33,631 nucleotides of DNA from Eubacteriales bacterium (GCA_030537135.1 JAUNOP010000033.1:1-33631); one strand, 5' to 3'. Numbered from the stretch's first letter, positions 18,087-26,428 are shown. Made by a program: numbers and translations. The notes: generated from the letters alone by a model not told the origin.

Positions 18087-19087
18087 GGCCAGTGAAGAGA
18101 TGGAAGAGGGCGGCAGCTCTGGTGTGCGCAGCGCTTATGCTCGGCGCCTGCGCACAAAAGGAGCCAGATGCAGAGGAAAAGGATGAAAATTTGATTGTGG
18201 TGGGATTCTCGGAGGTAGGCGCAGAGTCAGACTGGCGGGTGGCAAACACAGAATCAATGAAAAATACCTTTGTCGAGGAAAAGGGCTATGAGCTGATGTT
18301 TCATGACGCCAAGCAGAAGCAGGACAGCCAGATTGCAGCCATACGGAATTATATTCTTCAGGAGGTAGATTATATTGTCCTGGCTCCTGTTGTAGAAGTG
18401 GGCTGGGATGAGGTTCTGATGGAAGCAAAGGACGCTGGTATTCCAGTTATTGTTGTTGACAGAATGGTAAAGGTAGAGGATGATAGTCTGTATGCGGCCT
18501 GGGTAGGAGCCGATTTCCGAAAGGAAGGAGATACTGCAATGCAGTGGCTGGAAGAGGAGCTTAAAAGGCAGGGGCGAGACAAGGAGCCTCTCTATATTGT
18601 GCATGTCCAGGGAACAGAGGGAGCCTCTGCACAGATTGGACGCACAGAGGGGCTGGAAGCCGGACTTTCGGCTCATCCGAACTGGAAGCTTGCGGCACGG
18701 CTGTCAGGAGAGTTTACGCAGGCAAAGACCTATGAGGTGGTGCTTGAGCTGCTGTCACAGGGAACAGATGTGGACGTCATCTACTGTGAGAATGACAACT
18801 CGGCGTTTGGGGCAATTCAGGCTCTTGAGGAAAAGGGAGTGAGCTATGGGGCAGACGGTGATGTGATAATTATTTCCTTTGATGCAACAAGAGCAGGGCT
18901 TACTGCCTGCCTGGAGGGAAAAATCAACCTGGACGTAGAATGCAGCCCTCTTCATGGCCCCCGTGTGGAGAAAATTATCCGACAGCTTGAGAACGGGGAG
19001 ACACCAGAGAAAAATCAATTTGTGGAAGAGGGATATTTTACCAGAGAAAACCTCACTGAAGAGTTTATTACTGAGAGAGAATACTGA
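18083..19087 (+). CDS. Lipid-anchored sugar-binding protein encoded with the two-component system
   Basis: 334 residues. The signal peptide ends in a lipobox, LGAC (20-23), so Cys23 should be lipidated. The mature part is a type I periplasmic-binding fold of the YtfQ family: VGFSEVGAESDWR, YIVLAPVVEVGWDEVL, AGIPVIVVDRM, GTEGASAQIGRTEG, SGEFTQAKTYEV, ENDNSAFGAIQALEE. It is clearly paralogous to the transport protein at 19584; the two share the ESDWR and ENDN-like ligand segments. Its ATGA overlap with the kinase gene and its separation from the ABC genes by some 500 nt suggest a sensing role, handing the bound-sugar signal to the kinase. It could still also feed the transporter. Confidence 0.9.
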   Translation: MRPVKRWKRAAALVCAALMLGACAQKEPDAEEKDENLIVVGFSEVGAESDWRVANTESMKNTFVEEKGYELMFHDAKQKQDSQIAAIRNYILQEVDYIVLAPVVEVGWDEVLMEAKDAGIPVIVVDRMVKVEDDSLYAAWVGADFRKEGDTAMQWLEEELKRQGRDKEPLYIVHVQGTEGASAQIGRTEGLEAGLSAHPNWKLAARLSGEFTQAKTYEVVLELLSQGTDVDVIYCENDNSAFGAIQALEEKGVSYGADGDVIIISFDATRAGLTACLEGKINLDVECSPLHGPRVEKIIRQLENGETPEKNQFVEEGYFTRENLTEEFITEREY

Positions 19088-19129
19088 CTGCTGCTGTTTA
19101 TGGGCGACTGCTTTGCAAGGCGCCCTTAC

Positions 19130-19156
19130 TTCAGGCTTCCTTAAGGGAAGCCTGAA
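19130..19156 (+). terminator. Hairpin ending the two-component operon
   Basis: TTCAGGCTTCC (19130-19140) pairs perfectly with GGAAGCCTGAA (19146-19156) around a 5-nt loop, 42 nt after the stop. The following stretch is only moderately T-rich (TTATTTTTC after 14 nt), so termination may be partial. Confidence 0.55.
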
Positions 19157-19192
19157 AAAGTAGAATATCTTATTTTTCTTATAATCATTCAG

Positions 19193-19381
19193 AAAAAATC
19201 AAATCTTAAGCTCAGAAACTCCAAAATAAAAAATCAAACCTTAAAGGAAAATTTTTACAGACAGATAAAAGCTATGGGCAGATTGCCGATAAAAACAAAG
19301 TAGAATTCTATAGAAGAAAATGGTGTAAATCATAAAAAAACAAACTTATTTCCTCTGAAACCATAAAAAAATCAACTTTTA
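19193..19381. repeat. Four degenerate direct repeats, candidate response-regulator sites
   Basis: R1 AAAAAATCAAATCTTA (19193-19208) and R2 AAAAAATCAAACCTTA (19228-19243) differ at one base. R3 (AAAACAAACTTA, ending 19347) and R4 (AAAAATCAACTTTTA, ending 19381) are weaker versions. Spacings are about 35 nt (R1-R2) and 32 nt (R3-R4), close to three helical turns, and R4 lies just upstream of a promoter. Confidence 0.45.
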
Positions 19382-19398
19382 CCAAAAAAAATATAAAA

Positions 19399-19428
19399 TT
19401 GTATCAGATTTTATCAAAAACATATAAT
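19399..19428 (+). promoter_or_regulatory. Candidate upstream promoter of the transporter operon
   Basis: TTGTAT (19399-19404), 18-nt spacer, TATAAT (19423-19428). It lies directly after repeat R4, the usual position for an activator-dependent promoter. Confidence 0.45.
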
Positions 19429-19476
19429 ATATGTATTGTGAAAGTATACGAATTCCGTCAAAGTGAATAAAAAAAC

Positions 19477-19504
19477 TTGACTAATTTTAAAAAAATGATA
19501 CAAT
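19477..19504 (+). promoter_or_regulatory. Candidate proximal promoter of the transporter operon
   Basis: TTGACT (19477-19482), 16-nt spacer, TACAAT (19499-19504). Transcription would begin near 19511, giving a leader of about 73 nt before ATG 19584. This argues against translation from ATG 19512. Confidence 0.55.
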
Positions 19505-19583
19505 TAGAAATATGAATGGAGCGGATAAAACACATCCCTTCAAAAAAGAATATAACAAAACATGGAAAGCGAGGAACGTAACT

Positions 19584-20567
19584 ATGAAAAAGAAACTTGC
19601 TCTTTTAACAATGATGGCAGCAGCAGTATCCATGTCCGCTTTTGCAGTACAGGCAGACGAGCTGACAACTATCGGCTATGCACAGGTTGGCCACGAGTCT
19701 GACTGGCGTACAGCTAACACCCAGAACTATCAGGATGTTTTCTCAGAGGAAAACGGCTATGAACTCAGCTTTGTTGACTGCGACAATGACAACGCAGCTC
19801 AGCTGGAAGCAGTCCGTACCTTTATCAATCAGGAGCTGGATTATATTGTAATCGCCCCGATTCAGTCCGCAGGCTGGGACACTGTTCTTCAGGAAGCTCA
19901 GGATGCAGGTATTCCGGTTATTATCGCTGACCGTGAAATCGAAGCAGATGCTTCTCTGTATGATGCATGGGTAGGAACCAACACCACAAACGAAGGTATC
20001 ACAGCAGGAAACTGGCTGGCTGAGTATCTGGACGGAGCAGAGGCTAACATTCTTGTTATCGAGGGCTCTGTAGGCGCATCTGCTGCTCTGGGACGTACCG
20101 CAGGCTTTAATCAGGTAGCTGAAGAGCATGAAGAGTGGAAGATTCTGGATTCTCAGTCCGGCGACTTCACACAGGACGGCGGACAGGCTGTAATGGAATC
20201 CTTCATCAAATCTTATGAAGGACAGTTCAATGTAGTTGTATGCCAGAACGACAATGAAGCATACGGTGCAATGGATGCAATGGACGCAGCAGGCATTACC
20301 TATGGCGTAGACGGCGATGTTATCCTGATTTCCTATGACGCAACTCATGACGGCTTACAGTATACTCTGGATGGAAAGATCAACTGCAACGTTGAGTGCA
20401 ACCCGATTCAGGCTGAGACTGTTAAGGGCGTTATCGAGAAGATGGCAGCAGGCGAAGAGTATGAAGAGACAACTCTGGTAGAAGATCAGGCATTCGTAGC
20501 TCCTGGAATCGAGAGTGAATATGCTGTAACTATGACCCAGGAAATTCTGGATGGCCGTGCATATTAA
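19584..20567 (+). CDS. YtfQ-like sugar-binding protein of the ABC transporter (no lipobox)
   Basis: ATG 19584 is selected because GAGGAA (19571-19576) precedes it by seven bases and because it gives a textbook signal peptide (MKKKLALLTMMAAA, cleavage after VQA near residue 24). An in-frame ATG at 19512 would bury that signal. The 327-residue protein has the YtfQ-type fold: IGYAQVGHESDWRTANT, YIVIAPIQSAGWDTVL, GIPVIIADREIEA, GSVGASAALGRTAGF, SGDFTQDGG, CQNDNEAYGAMDAM. E. coli YtfQ binds galactofuranose and relatives carry pentoses; arabinose is likely here from context. There is no Cys at the signal-peptide end, so it should not be lipid-anchored, which is unusual for a Gram-positive binding protein. 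An intra-operon terminator separates it from the ATPase gene. Confidence 0.9.
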   Translation: MKKKLALLTMMAAAVSMSAFAVQADELTTIGYAQVGHESDWRTANTQNYQDVFSEENGYELSFVDCDNDNAAQLEAVRTFINQELDYIVIAPIQSAGWDTVLQEAQDAGIPVIIADREIEADASLYDAWVGTNTTNEGITAGNWLAEYLDGAEANILVIEGSVGASAALGRTAGFNQVAEEHEEWKILDSQSGDFTQDGGQAVMESFIKSYEGQFNVVVCQNDNEAYGAMDAMDAAGITYGVDGDVILISYDATHDGLQYTLDGKINCNVECNPIQAETVKGVIEKMAAGEEYEETTLVEDQAFVAPGIESEYAVTMTQEILDGRAY

Positions 20568-20636
20568 TAAAATTCTGGATTGATGTGCAGTGAGAAAGAA
20601 TCGAAGAATTAATTTTGGTTTATAGATGAACAGGCA

Positions 20637-20678
20637 GGAGGGAGGAGTCCCCAGTCATTGGGATTTCTTCCTCCTTTT
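20637..20678 (+). terminator. Intra-operon terminator after the binding-protein gene
   Basis: A 15-bp stem (20637-20651 with 20660-20674, three or four G-T pairs) encloses an 8-nt loop and is followed by TTTT. It lies between the binding-protein gene and the ATPase gene of one transporter, so partial read-through would set their ratio. Confidence 0.75.
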
Positions 20679-20739
20679 ATCATGTAGGAAAATCATATAG
20701 AAACAGTGTATTACCTGAAATTGGAAGGGAGGAGTAGAG

Positions 20740-22263
20740 TTGGAAGCTGATGTTGTATTAAAAATGCAGGGAATTTGTATGACATTTCCAGGCGTAAAGG
20801 CATTGGACCATGCGTGCCTTACCCTGAAAAAAGGAGAGATCCGCGCTCTTATGGGAGAAAATGGAGCCGGAAAATCAACCCTGATTAAATGCCTGACTGG
20901 CGTAAACAAATTTGAAGCAGGGGAAATCTATCTGGATGGCTTTCAGGGACCAATCGTGAATAAGGATACCATGGATGCCCAGAATAAGGGAATTGCCACT
21001 GTGTACCAGGAGGTAAACCTGTGCCCGAACCTGTCTGTGGCAGAAAACCTTTATATCGGCAGGGAACCCCTCACAAGAATCGGAACCGTAAACAGAAAGG
21101 TAATGAACCAGAAGGCAGCAAAGCTGATGAAGGATCTGGATCTGGACATTGATGTTACCAGAAACCTGGAAGACTATTCTCTGGCTCTGCAGCAGATGAT
21201 AGCTATTGCCCGTGCTGTTGACATGGATAGCAAGGTTGTGATTCTGGATGAGCCGACTTCATCTTTGGATGACAGAGAGGTTGAGAAGCTGTTTGTAATG
21301 ATGCGCAGCCTCAAGGCAAAGGGAGTAGGAATCATCTTTGTAACGCATTTCCTGGAACAGGTATATGAGGTCTGCGACGGAATCACGGTTCTTAGAAATG
21401 GAAAGCTGGTCGGAGAGTATGACATAGACGAGCTGCCGCGTGTGAAGCTGGTTGCAGCCATGATGGGCAAGGATTTTGACGACCTGGCGTCCATCAAACA
21501 GGAGGGCAGCGGAGACAAGCGTAAGGAGCCTTTGGTAATTGAAGCCAGAGGTTTGAGCCATGCGGGAACCATTAAGCCGTTTGACCTGGATATCCATAAA
21601 GGAGAGGTTATCGGTCTTACCGGACTTCTGGGCAGCGGACGAAGTGAGCTGGCCCGCGCTATTTATGGTGCAGACAGGGCGCAGACAGGTACTTTGAAGG
21701 TAAAGGGAAAAGAAGTGAAAATTAAAAATCCGATTGATGCCATGCAGCTGGGCATGGGACTTCTTCCTGATGACCGTAAGGCAGAGGGCATTATCGGAGA
21801 TTTGTCAGTACGTGAAAATATTATTCTGGCTATGCAGGCAAAGCAGGGTGTGCTTAAGAAAATCCCGATGTCAAAACAGATTGAGATTGCAGACAAGTAT
21901 ATTGAAATGCTCCAGATTAAGACAGCCAGCCGTGAAACCTTGATTAAGCAGCTTTCAGGAGGAAATCAGCAAAAGGTAATTCTGGGACGGTGGCTTGCCA
22001 CAAATCCGGATTTCCTGATTTTGGATGAACCAACCAGAGGTATTGATATCGGAACAAAGACAGAGATTCAGAAGCTGGTTCTTAAGCTTGCTGACGAAGG
22101 AAAAAGCCTGATTTTCATTTCCTCAGAAATCGAGGAAATGCTTCGTACCTGCAATCGTATGGCGGTTCTCCGTGACGGTGCAAAGGTTGGAGAAATTGAA
22201 GAAAAGGATATGAATCAGATGAACGTCATGAAAGCAATTGCAGGAGGTGGACGAGATGAATAG
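20740..22263 (+). CDS. Sugar ABC transporter ATP-binding protein, two nucleotide-binding domains
   Basis: Starts at TTG 20740, five bases after GGGAGGAG; no better in-frame ATG exists. The 507-residue protein is a tandem ATPase of the RbsA/MglA/YtfR type. The first domain has Walker A GENGAGKST (about 41-49), a degenerate signature (LEDYSLALQQM) and Walker B VVILDEPTSSLD. The second has the divergent Walker A GLLGSGRSELARA, signature QLSGGNQQKVILGRWL and Walker B FLILDEPTRGIDIG. It powers uptake through the two permeases encoded next and overlaps the first by 8 nt. The asymmetry between domains is normal for this family. Confidence 0.93.
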   Translation: MEADVVLKMQGICMTFPGVKALDHACLTLKKGEIRALMGENGAGKSTLIKCLTGVNKFEAGEIYLDGFQGPIVNKDTMDAQNKGIATVYQEVNLCPNLSVAENLYIGREPLTRIGTVNRKVMNQKAAKLMKDLDLDIDVTRNLEDYSLALQQMIAIARAVDMDSKVVILDEPTSSLDDREVEKLFVMMRSLKAKGVGIIFVTHFLEQVYEVCDGITVLRNGKLVGEYDIDELPRVKLVAAMMGKDFDDLASIKQEGSGDKRKEPLVIEARGLSHAGTIKPFDLDIHKGEVIGLTGLLGSGRSELARAIYGADRAQTGTLKVKGKEVKIKNPIDAMQLGMGLLPDDRKAEGIIGDLSVRENIILAMQAKQGVLKKIPMSKQIEIADKYIEMLQIKTASRETLIKQLSGGNQQKVILGRWLATNPDFLILDEPTRGIDIGTKTEIQKLVLKLADEGKSLIFISSEIEEMLRTCNRMAVLRDGAKVGEIEEKDMNQMNVMKAIAGGGRDE

Positions 22264-23323
22264 TTTGAAAAAGCTGACGAAAAAGCAGCTGTTCCTTCCT
22301 ATCTTCAGTATGATTCTTGTTATGCTGATTAATGTGATTTATGATATTGCGTGCGGACAGGCACCGCTGAGCTTTTTTACGATTACAATCAAGAACGGCG
22401 TTCTCTATGGCCGCCTGATTGATATTCTTAATCGAGGAAGTGAGGCTGCCATCTTGTCAATCGGCATGACATTGGTAGTATCTTCCTCAGCAGGAACCGA
22501 TATCTCAGTGGGTTCTGTCATGAGCCTTTATGGCGGTATGTGCTGTATGCTTCTGGCAGGCTATGGAAACGTGAATGTATCCGAATATGCAGTCCCTCTT
22601 ATCGTGGGAATCGGCGCAGGCCTCCTTGTCACCTGCGTGTGCGGTCTGTTCAATGGATTCCTGGTTGCCTACCTTAACATTCAGCCTATGGTTGCAACGC
22701 TGATTCTATGGTCGGCAGGACGGGCAATTGGCCTGCTTCTGTGCAACAGCCAGATTGTGTATGTGCGTGTTCCATCCTTCCAGCACATTGGTTCTTACAT
22801 AGGCTTTATGCCCACTCCGATTATTGTAGCTGCCATTTGTATTGTAGTGGCAACGCTGGTTCTTCGGATGACAGCACTCGGAACCTATATTCAGAGTGTC
22901 GGCATCAACAAGAAGGCCTCTCGTATTGCGGGCTTTAATTCTGCGAAGATTATTCTTATGTGCTATGTGATCTGTGGTCTGTGCGCAGGCCTTGCAGGTA
23001 TGGTAGCAACCTCCCGTATTTATTCAGCTGACACCAACAATATCGGCCTGAATATGGAATTGGATGCGATTCTTGCAGTAGCTCTTGGCGGAAACAGCCT
23101 TGGCGGCGGTAAATTCAACCTGGCAGGCTCCATTATCGGCGCCTACACTATTCAGGCAATTGATACCACACTGCTGGCACTTGGGGTTTCCACAGCACAG
23201 TCACCGGTATTTAAGGCGATTGTAGTTATCCTGATTGTGGTAATTCAGTCACAGCCTGCAAAGGATTTCTTCAAAAAATTAACCAGTAAGAAAAATGCAG
23301 TAAAGGAGGCGGCACAGGCATGA
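22256..23323 (+). CDS. Sugar ABC transporter permease (YtfT-like)
   Basis: ATG 22256 follows AGGAGG (22242-22247) by eight bases and overlaps the ATPase stop; an upstream ATG at 22238 precedes the ribosome site and is unlikely. About 355 residues of BPD_transp_2 type with 8-10 hydrophobic helices. Family motifs are GMTLVVSSSAGTDISVGSVMSL, the coupling stretch NGFLVAYLNIQPMVATL, GINKKASRIAGFN and ALGGNSLGGGKFNLAGSIIGA (each shown in part). It forms half of the membrane channel with the next permease. Confidence 0.92.
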   Translation: MNSLKKLTKKQLFLPIFSMILVMLINVIYDIACGQAPLSFFTITIKNGVLYGRLIDILNRGSEAAILSIGMTLVVSSSAGTDISVGSVMSLYGGMCCMLLAGYGNVNVSEYAVPLIVGIGAGLLVTCVCGLFNGFLVAYLNIQPMVATLILWSAGRAIGLLLCNSQIVYVRVPSFQHIGSYIGFMPTPIIVAAICIVVATLVLRMTALGTYIQSVGINKKASRIAGFNSAKIILMCYVICGLCAGLAGMVATSRIYSADTNNIGLNMELDAILAVALGGNSLGGGKFNLAGSIIGAYTIQAIDTTLLALGVSTAQSPVFKAIVVILIVVIQSQPAKDFFKKLTSKKNAVKEAAQA

Positions 23324-24336
23324 AAAAAACAAAAATGAACAGCAATAGTCTGCTGCTTTTGATTACGATTGTCCTGTTTTTTGCAATGTATGCTGCTGGA
23401 TGCGTGGTGTACGCGGATAAGGGCTTCAGCCGGCTTCAGACATTTATGAATATCCTGATTAACAATGCAGGACTTATCTGTGTCACCTGTGGCATGACCT
23501 GTGTGATGCTGACAGGCGGTATCGATATCTCTGTAGGCTCTCTGATTGCCATGGACTGTATGATTATGGCAGTGGGAATCGAGAGATGGGGATGGAAGAG
23601 CCCTGTTCTCATGCTATTTATTCTGGTCATAGGTATTGTGTTTGGTCTGGTGCAGGGAATTTGCATCGCTTATCTGGATATTCAGCCATTTATTGTGACA
23701 ATGGCAGGTATGTTCTTTGCCAGAGGTATGACAGCAGTTATCTGTAAGGAGCAGGTAAGTATTGTTTCAGATAAGATTTTCAGCTTTCTTTCCAGCTACA
23801 AAATCAGCATTCCATTTGGAGGCTATGTGAATAAAAAGGGAATCCTTCAGCTTCCTTATATGCGCATCACCGTTATTGTGGCATTGATTGTTGTGGCTTT
23901 GATTTTCCTGATGCTCCGCTATACCAAATTTGGGCGCAGCCTGTATGCTATCGGAGGAAATCAGCAGTCAGCCACCCTGATGGGACTGGATGTGAAAAAG
24001 ACAAAGCTGAAGGCATATGTGCTTTCCAGCTTTCTGACCTCTATCGGCGGTATCTGCTATTGTCTGAATACTATGGCAGGAACCACGCAGCAGGCAACTG
24101 GTCTTGAGATGGACGCTATCTCATCAGCAGTTATTGGAGGTACTCTTCTTACAGGAGGTGTGGGAAACGTGATTGGTTCCCTGTTCGGCGTTCTGATTAA
24201 TGGAACCATCTCAACTCTGGTAAAGACTAATGGAAAGCTTATCAGTTCCTGGGCAAACATCATCACTGCAATTCTTCTGTGCTTCTTCATTGTGCTGCAG
24301 AGTATCTTTGCTATGATTAAGAAGCGAAATAAATAA
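23320..24336 (+). CDS. Sugar ABC transporter permease (YjfF-like)
   Basis: 338 residues, ATGA overlap with the previous permease. Same BPD_transp_2 family: GMTCVMLTGGIDISVGSL, VQGICIAYLDIQPFIVTM, YAIGGNQQSATLMGLDV and GGVGNVIGSLFGVLINGTI mark the permease core. A single ATPase with two distinct permeases is the YtfR-YtfT-YjfF arrangement known from galactofuranose transporters of E. coli and from arabinose transporters predicted in other bacteria. A terminator with a T-tract follows 24 nt after the stop codon, ending the transport operon. Confidence 0.92.
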   Translation: MKKTKMNSNSLLLLITIVLFFAMYAAGCVVYADKGFSRLQTFMNILINNAGLICVTCGMTCVMLTGGIDISVGSLIAMDCMIMAVGIERWGWKSPVLMLFILVIGIVFGLVQGICIAYLDIQPFIVTMAGMFFARGMTAVICKEQVSIVSDKIFSFLSSYKISIPFGGYVNKKGILQLPYMRITVIVALIVVALIFLMLRYTKFGRSLYAIGGNQQSATLMGLDVKKTKLKAYVLSSFLTSIGGICYCLNTMAGTTQQATGLEMDAISSAVIGGTLLTGGVGNVIGSLFGVLINGTISTLVKTNGKLISSWANIITAILLCFFIVLQSIFAMIKKRNK

Positions 24337-24356
24337 GCAAATATGCAACGGACAAA

Positions 24357-24385
24357 AAAAGAGCAGCCAAGCGGCTGCTCTTTTG
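24357..24385. terminator. Terminator of the transporter operon
   Basis: GAGCAGCC (24361-24368) pairs with GGCTGCTC (24373-24380) over a 4-nt loop, with A-rich and T-rich flanks that extend the stem. It could work in both directions. A smaller TCCC-TTTA-GGGA hairpin with a T-tract follows near 24396-24417. Confidence 0.85.
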
Positions 24386-24422
24386 CTGCTTCATGTCCCT
24401 TTAGGGAAGCCTTTTTAATATC

Positions 24423-24451
24423 TTTACTTTTTCCGAATTTTTGTATATAAT
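24423..24451 (+). promoter_or_regulatory. Candidate promoter for araM and downstream genes
   Basis: TTTACT (24423-24428), 17-nt spacer, TATAAT (24446-24451). The predicted start near 24458 lies inside the first arm of the structured element below. Confidence 0.6.
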
Positions 24452-24580
24452 ATGACCTATCGAAAGGAAAACAAGCGCGAACGAAGTGAGCATTTGGTTT
24501 CACTCGATAGGTCAGCGACAGACCGGGAGGTTTGGAGCCTGTCATGCAGAGAAGCTTTTGCTCCGGCAGCATGACCTATC
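24452..24580. repeat. Structured element with repeated GACCTATC motif upstream of araM
   Basis: GACCTATCGA (24454-24463) and TCGATAGGTC (24504-24513) are perfect 10-bp inverted arms. The ten bases ATGACCTATC occur at both ends (24452-24461 and 24571-24580) as direct repeats. Inside, GTCATGC (24541-24547) pairs with GCATGAC (24569-24575), and AGTGA pairs with TCACT. It may be a structured 5' leader or a small palindromic repeat unit; I cannot match it to a known riboswitch. Confidence 0.6.
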
Positions 24581-24629
24581 AGATTACTATTTATTTTATT
24601 AATGTTTTATGACAGGAGGAGATATTAAC

Positions 24630-25898
24630 ATGCGAGTCGATACGGACGATTTTGCCCGACCTTGTAGCTGCGGTAAGGAACACCGCATTGAAGTGAAAGA
24701 AATTCTGATTGAGCCAGGAGCTGTAAACAAACTGGAGGAAATGATGTCAGACGGTTTTCTGAAGGAATACATTTCCCCGCTGATTATCTGTGATACCAAT
24801 ACATACGAGGCCACAGAAGAAATCATGGAAGACATTTATGACCGCTGCCAGGTGATTATTCTCGATGCAGAGGGACTCCACGCAAATAACCAGGGCGTGG
24901 AAATCGTGGAGAAGAACATGGATGAGGATATTGACCTGATTCTGGCCGTGGGTTCAGGAACCATTCATGATTTAAGCAGATTTGTGGCTCATGAGAGAAG
25001 AATTCCTTTTGTTTCAGTTCCTACTGCAGCGAGTGTAGATGGATTCGTGTCAACAGTAGCAGCTATGACATGGAATGGAATGAAGAAAACCATGCCAGCT
25101 CAAGCCCCTGTCTGCGTGATCGCAGATACGGATATTTTTGCCAAAGCTCCTAAGAGGCTCAATGCCTCTGGCGCTTCAGATTTATTTGGAAAATATATCT
25201 GTCTGGCAGACTGGAAGATTGCCAATCTCCTGACAGGAGAATATATTTGCAACCATGTTATTGAGATGGAGGAGCAGGCGCTCAAGGCTGTGAGGGCTTG
25301 CATCCGCGGCGTGGCTGCAGGAAATGAGGAGGACTGTGAGGAGCTTATGTATGCCCTGATTCTCTCAGGCCTTGCCATGCAGATGGTGGGCAATTCAAGA
25401 CCAGCCTCCTGTGCAGAGCATCATATGTCCCATTTGTGGGAAATGGAAATTATCAATGACTATGTGGACGCTCTTCACGGAGAGAAGGTGTCTGCTGGTC
25501 TGATTCTTGCAGCAAAGGAATACAAGAGAATCGCACGCGCCATCCGCGCGGGAAGGTGTCGTGTGAAAAGCTATCCGGGTCTTGAGATAAACCTTCTTGA
25601 GAGAACCTTTGGAGCAAAAGGACTTCTCAAAGAAACAATTGCAGAAAATACACCAGATCCACTGTCGCGTGTTTCACCGGAAAGGCTGGAGGCATGTCTG
25701 GATGAAATCGCAGATATTATTGATGAGATACCGGATGTGGAGGATTTGGAGAGAATTCTTGACAAGGGCGGCTGTGTGAAAAGTGTAAGACAGATAGGAA
25801 TTTCGGAAAAGCTTATTCCTCTTACCCTGGAGCTTTCTCCTTATGTGAGAAACCGCCTCAGCCTGATGAGAGTACGGAAGATGCTGGAAATCTGGTAA
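24630..25898 (+). CDS. araM: Glycerol-1-phosphate dehydrogenase (AraM/EgsA type)
   Basis: ATG 24630 is eight bases after AGGAGGAG (24614-24621); ATG 24609 lies upstream of that site and is rejected. 422 residues. The enzyme reduces dihydroxyacetone phosphate to sn-glycerol 1-phosphate with NAD(P)H. It is an iron-alcohol-dehydrogenase-fold protein with [13 protein letters not shown] (cofactor loop), [11 protein letters not shown], the metal-ligand Asp in [10 protein letters not shown] and histidines in [12 protein letters not shown]. The N-terminal CSCGKEH motif is typical of this clade. In Bacillus the gene is part of the arabinose operon, which fits the position here, although it has its own promoter region. 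It is followed 44 nt later by ispF, which links G1P to isoprenoid supply. Confidence 0.9.
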   Translation: MRVDTDDFARPCSCGKEHRIEVKEILIEPGAVNKLEEMMSDGFLKEYISPLIICDTNTYEATEEIMEDIYDRCQVIILDAEGLHANNQGVEIVEKNMDEDIDLILAVGSGTIHDLSRFVAHERRIPFVSVPTAASVDGFVSTVAAMTWNGMKKTMPAQAPVCVIADTDIFAKAPKRLNASGASDLFGKYICLADWKIANLLTGEYICNHVIEMEEQALKAVRACIRGVAAGNEEDCEELMYALILSGLAMQMVGNSRPASCAEHHMSHLWEMEIINDYVDALHGEKVSAGLILAAKEYKRIARAIRAGRCRVKSYPGLEINLLERTFGAKGLLKETIAENTPDPLSRVSPERLEACLDEIADIIDEIPDVEDLERILDKGGCVKSVRQIGISEKLIPLTLELSPYVRNRLSLMRVRKMLEIW

Positions 25899-25942
25899 TG
25901 TTTTTTATAATAGAGTCTGCACAGGCAGACAGGAGGAGTGAT

Positions 25943-26428
25943 ATGAGAATAGGAATGGGATATGACGTCCACAGACTGACAGAGGGGAGAAGGCTGATAC
26001 TCGGAGGTGTGGAAATTCCCTGGGAAAAAGGACTTCTGGGGCATTCAGATGCAGATGTTCTGATTCATGCCATTATGGATGCGCTCCTGGGGGCTGCTGC
26101 TCTGGGGGATATTGGACAGCATTTTCCAGATACAGATCCCGCGTATAAAGGGATTTCCAGTGTGAAGCTTCTCTGCCATGTGGCGGAGCTTTTAAAGGAA
26201 AGGGGCTTTACAGTGGGAAATATTGATGCTACCATTATTGCTCAGAGGCCGAAGATGGCTCCGCATATTCCTGCTATGAGGGAAAATATTGCCAGAGCTC
26301 TTGAGATCGAGCCAGGTCAGGTCAATATCAAGGCCACCACAGAGGAGAGGCTTGGCTTTACGGGAAGAGAGGAGGGCATTTCCTCACAGGCTGTATGCCT
26401 GCTTGTGCAGCAAAAGACTTCCCTGTAA
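25943..26428 (+). CDS. ispF: 2-C-methyl-D-erythritol 2,4-cyclodiphosphate synthase
   Basis: ATG 25943 follows AGGAGG (25931-25936) by six bases and gives 161 residues, the standard length. The enzyme cyclises CDP-ME-2-phosphate to MEcPP, a step of the non-mevalonate isoprenoid route. The metal ligands Asp8, His10 and His42 are in place ([17 protein letters not shown]), as are GHSDADVL (33-40) and the late [15 protein letters not shown] loop with Thr133 and Glu135. ispD, its usual partner, is not beside it. Directly followed by cysS. Confidence 0.96.
   Translation: MRIGMGYDVHRLTEGRRLILGGVEIPWEKGLLGHSDADVLIHAIMDALLGAAALGDIGQHFPDTDPAYKGISSVKLLCHVAELLKERGFTVGNIDATIIAQRPKMAPHIPAMRENIARALEIEPGQVNIKATTEERLGFTGREEGISSQAVCLLVQQKTSL

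Larger units (their letters stand above)
19088..19583. other. 496-nt A-rich regulatory region upstream of the transporter genes
   Basis: This gap separates the sensing operon from the transport operon. Besides the hairpin at 19130-19156 it holds four related direct repeats and two promoter candidates, listed separately. No ORF with a ribosome site is visible. The base composition is strongly A-rich on this strand from about 19190. Confidence 0.7.
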
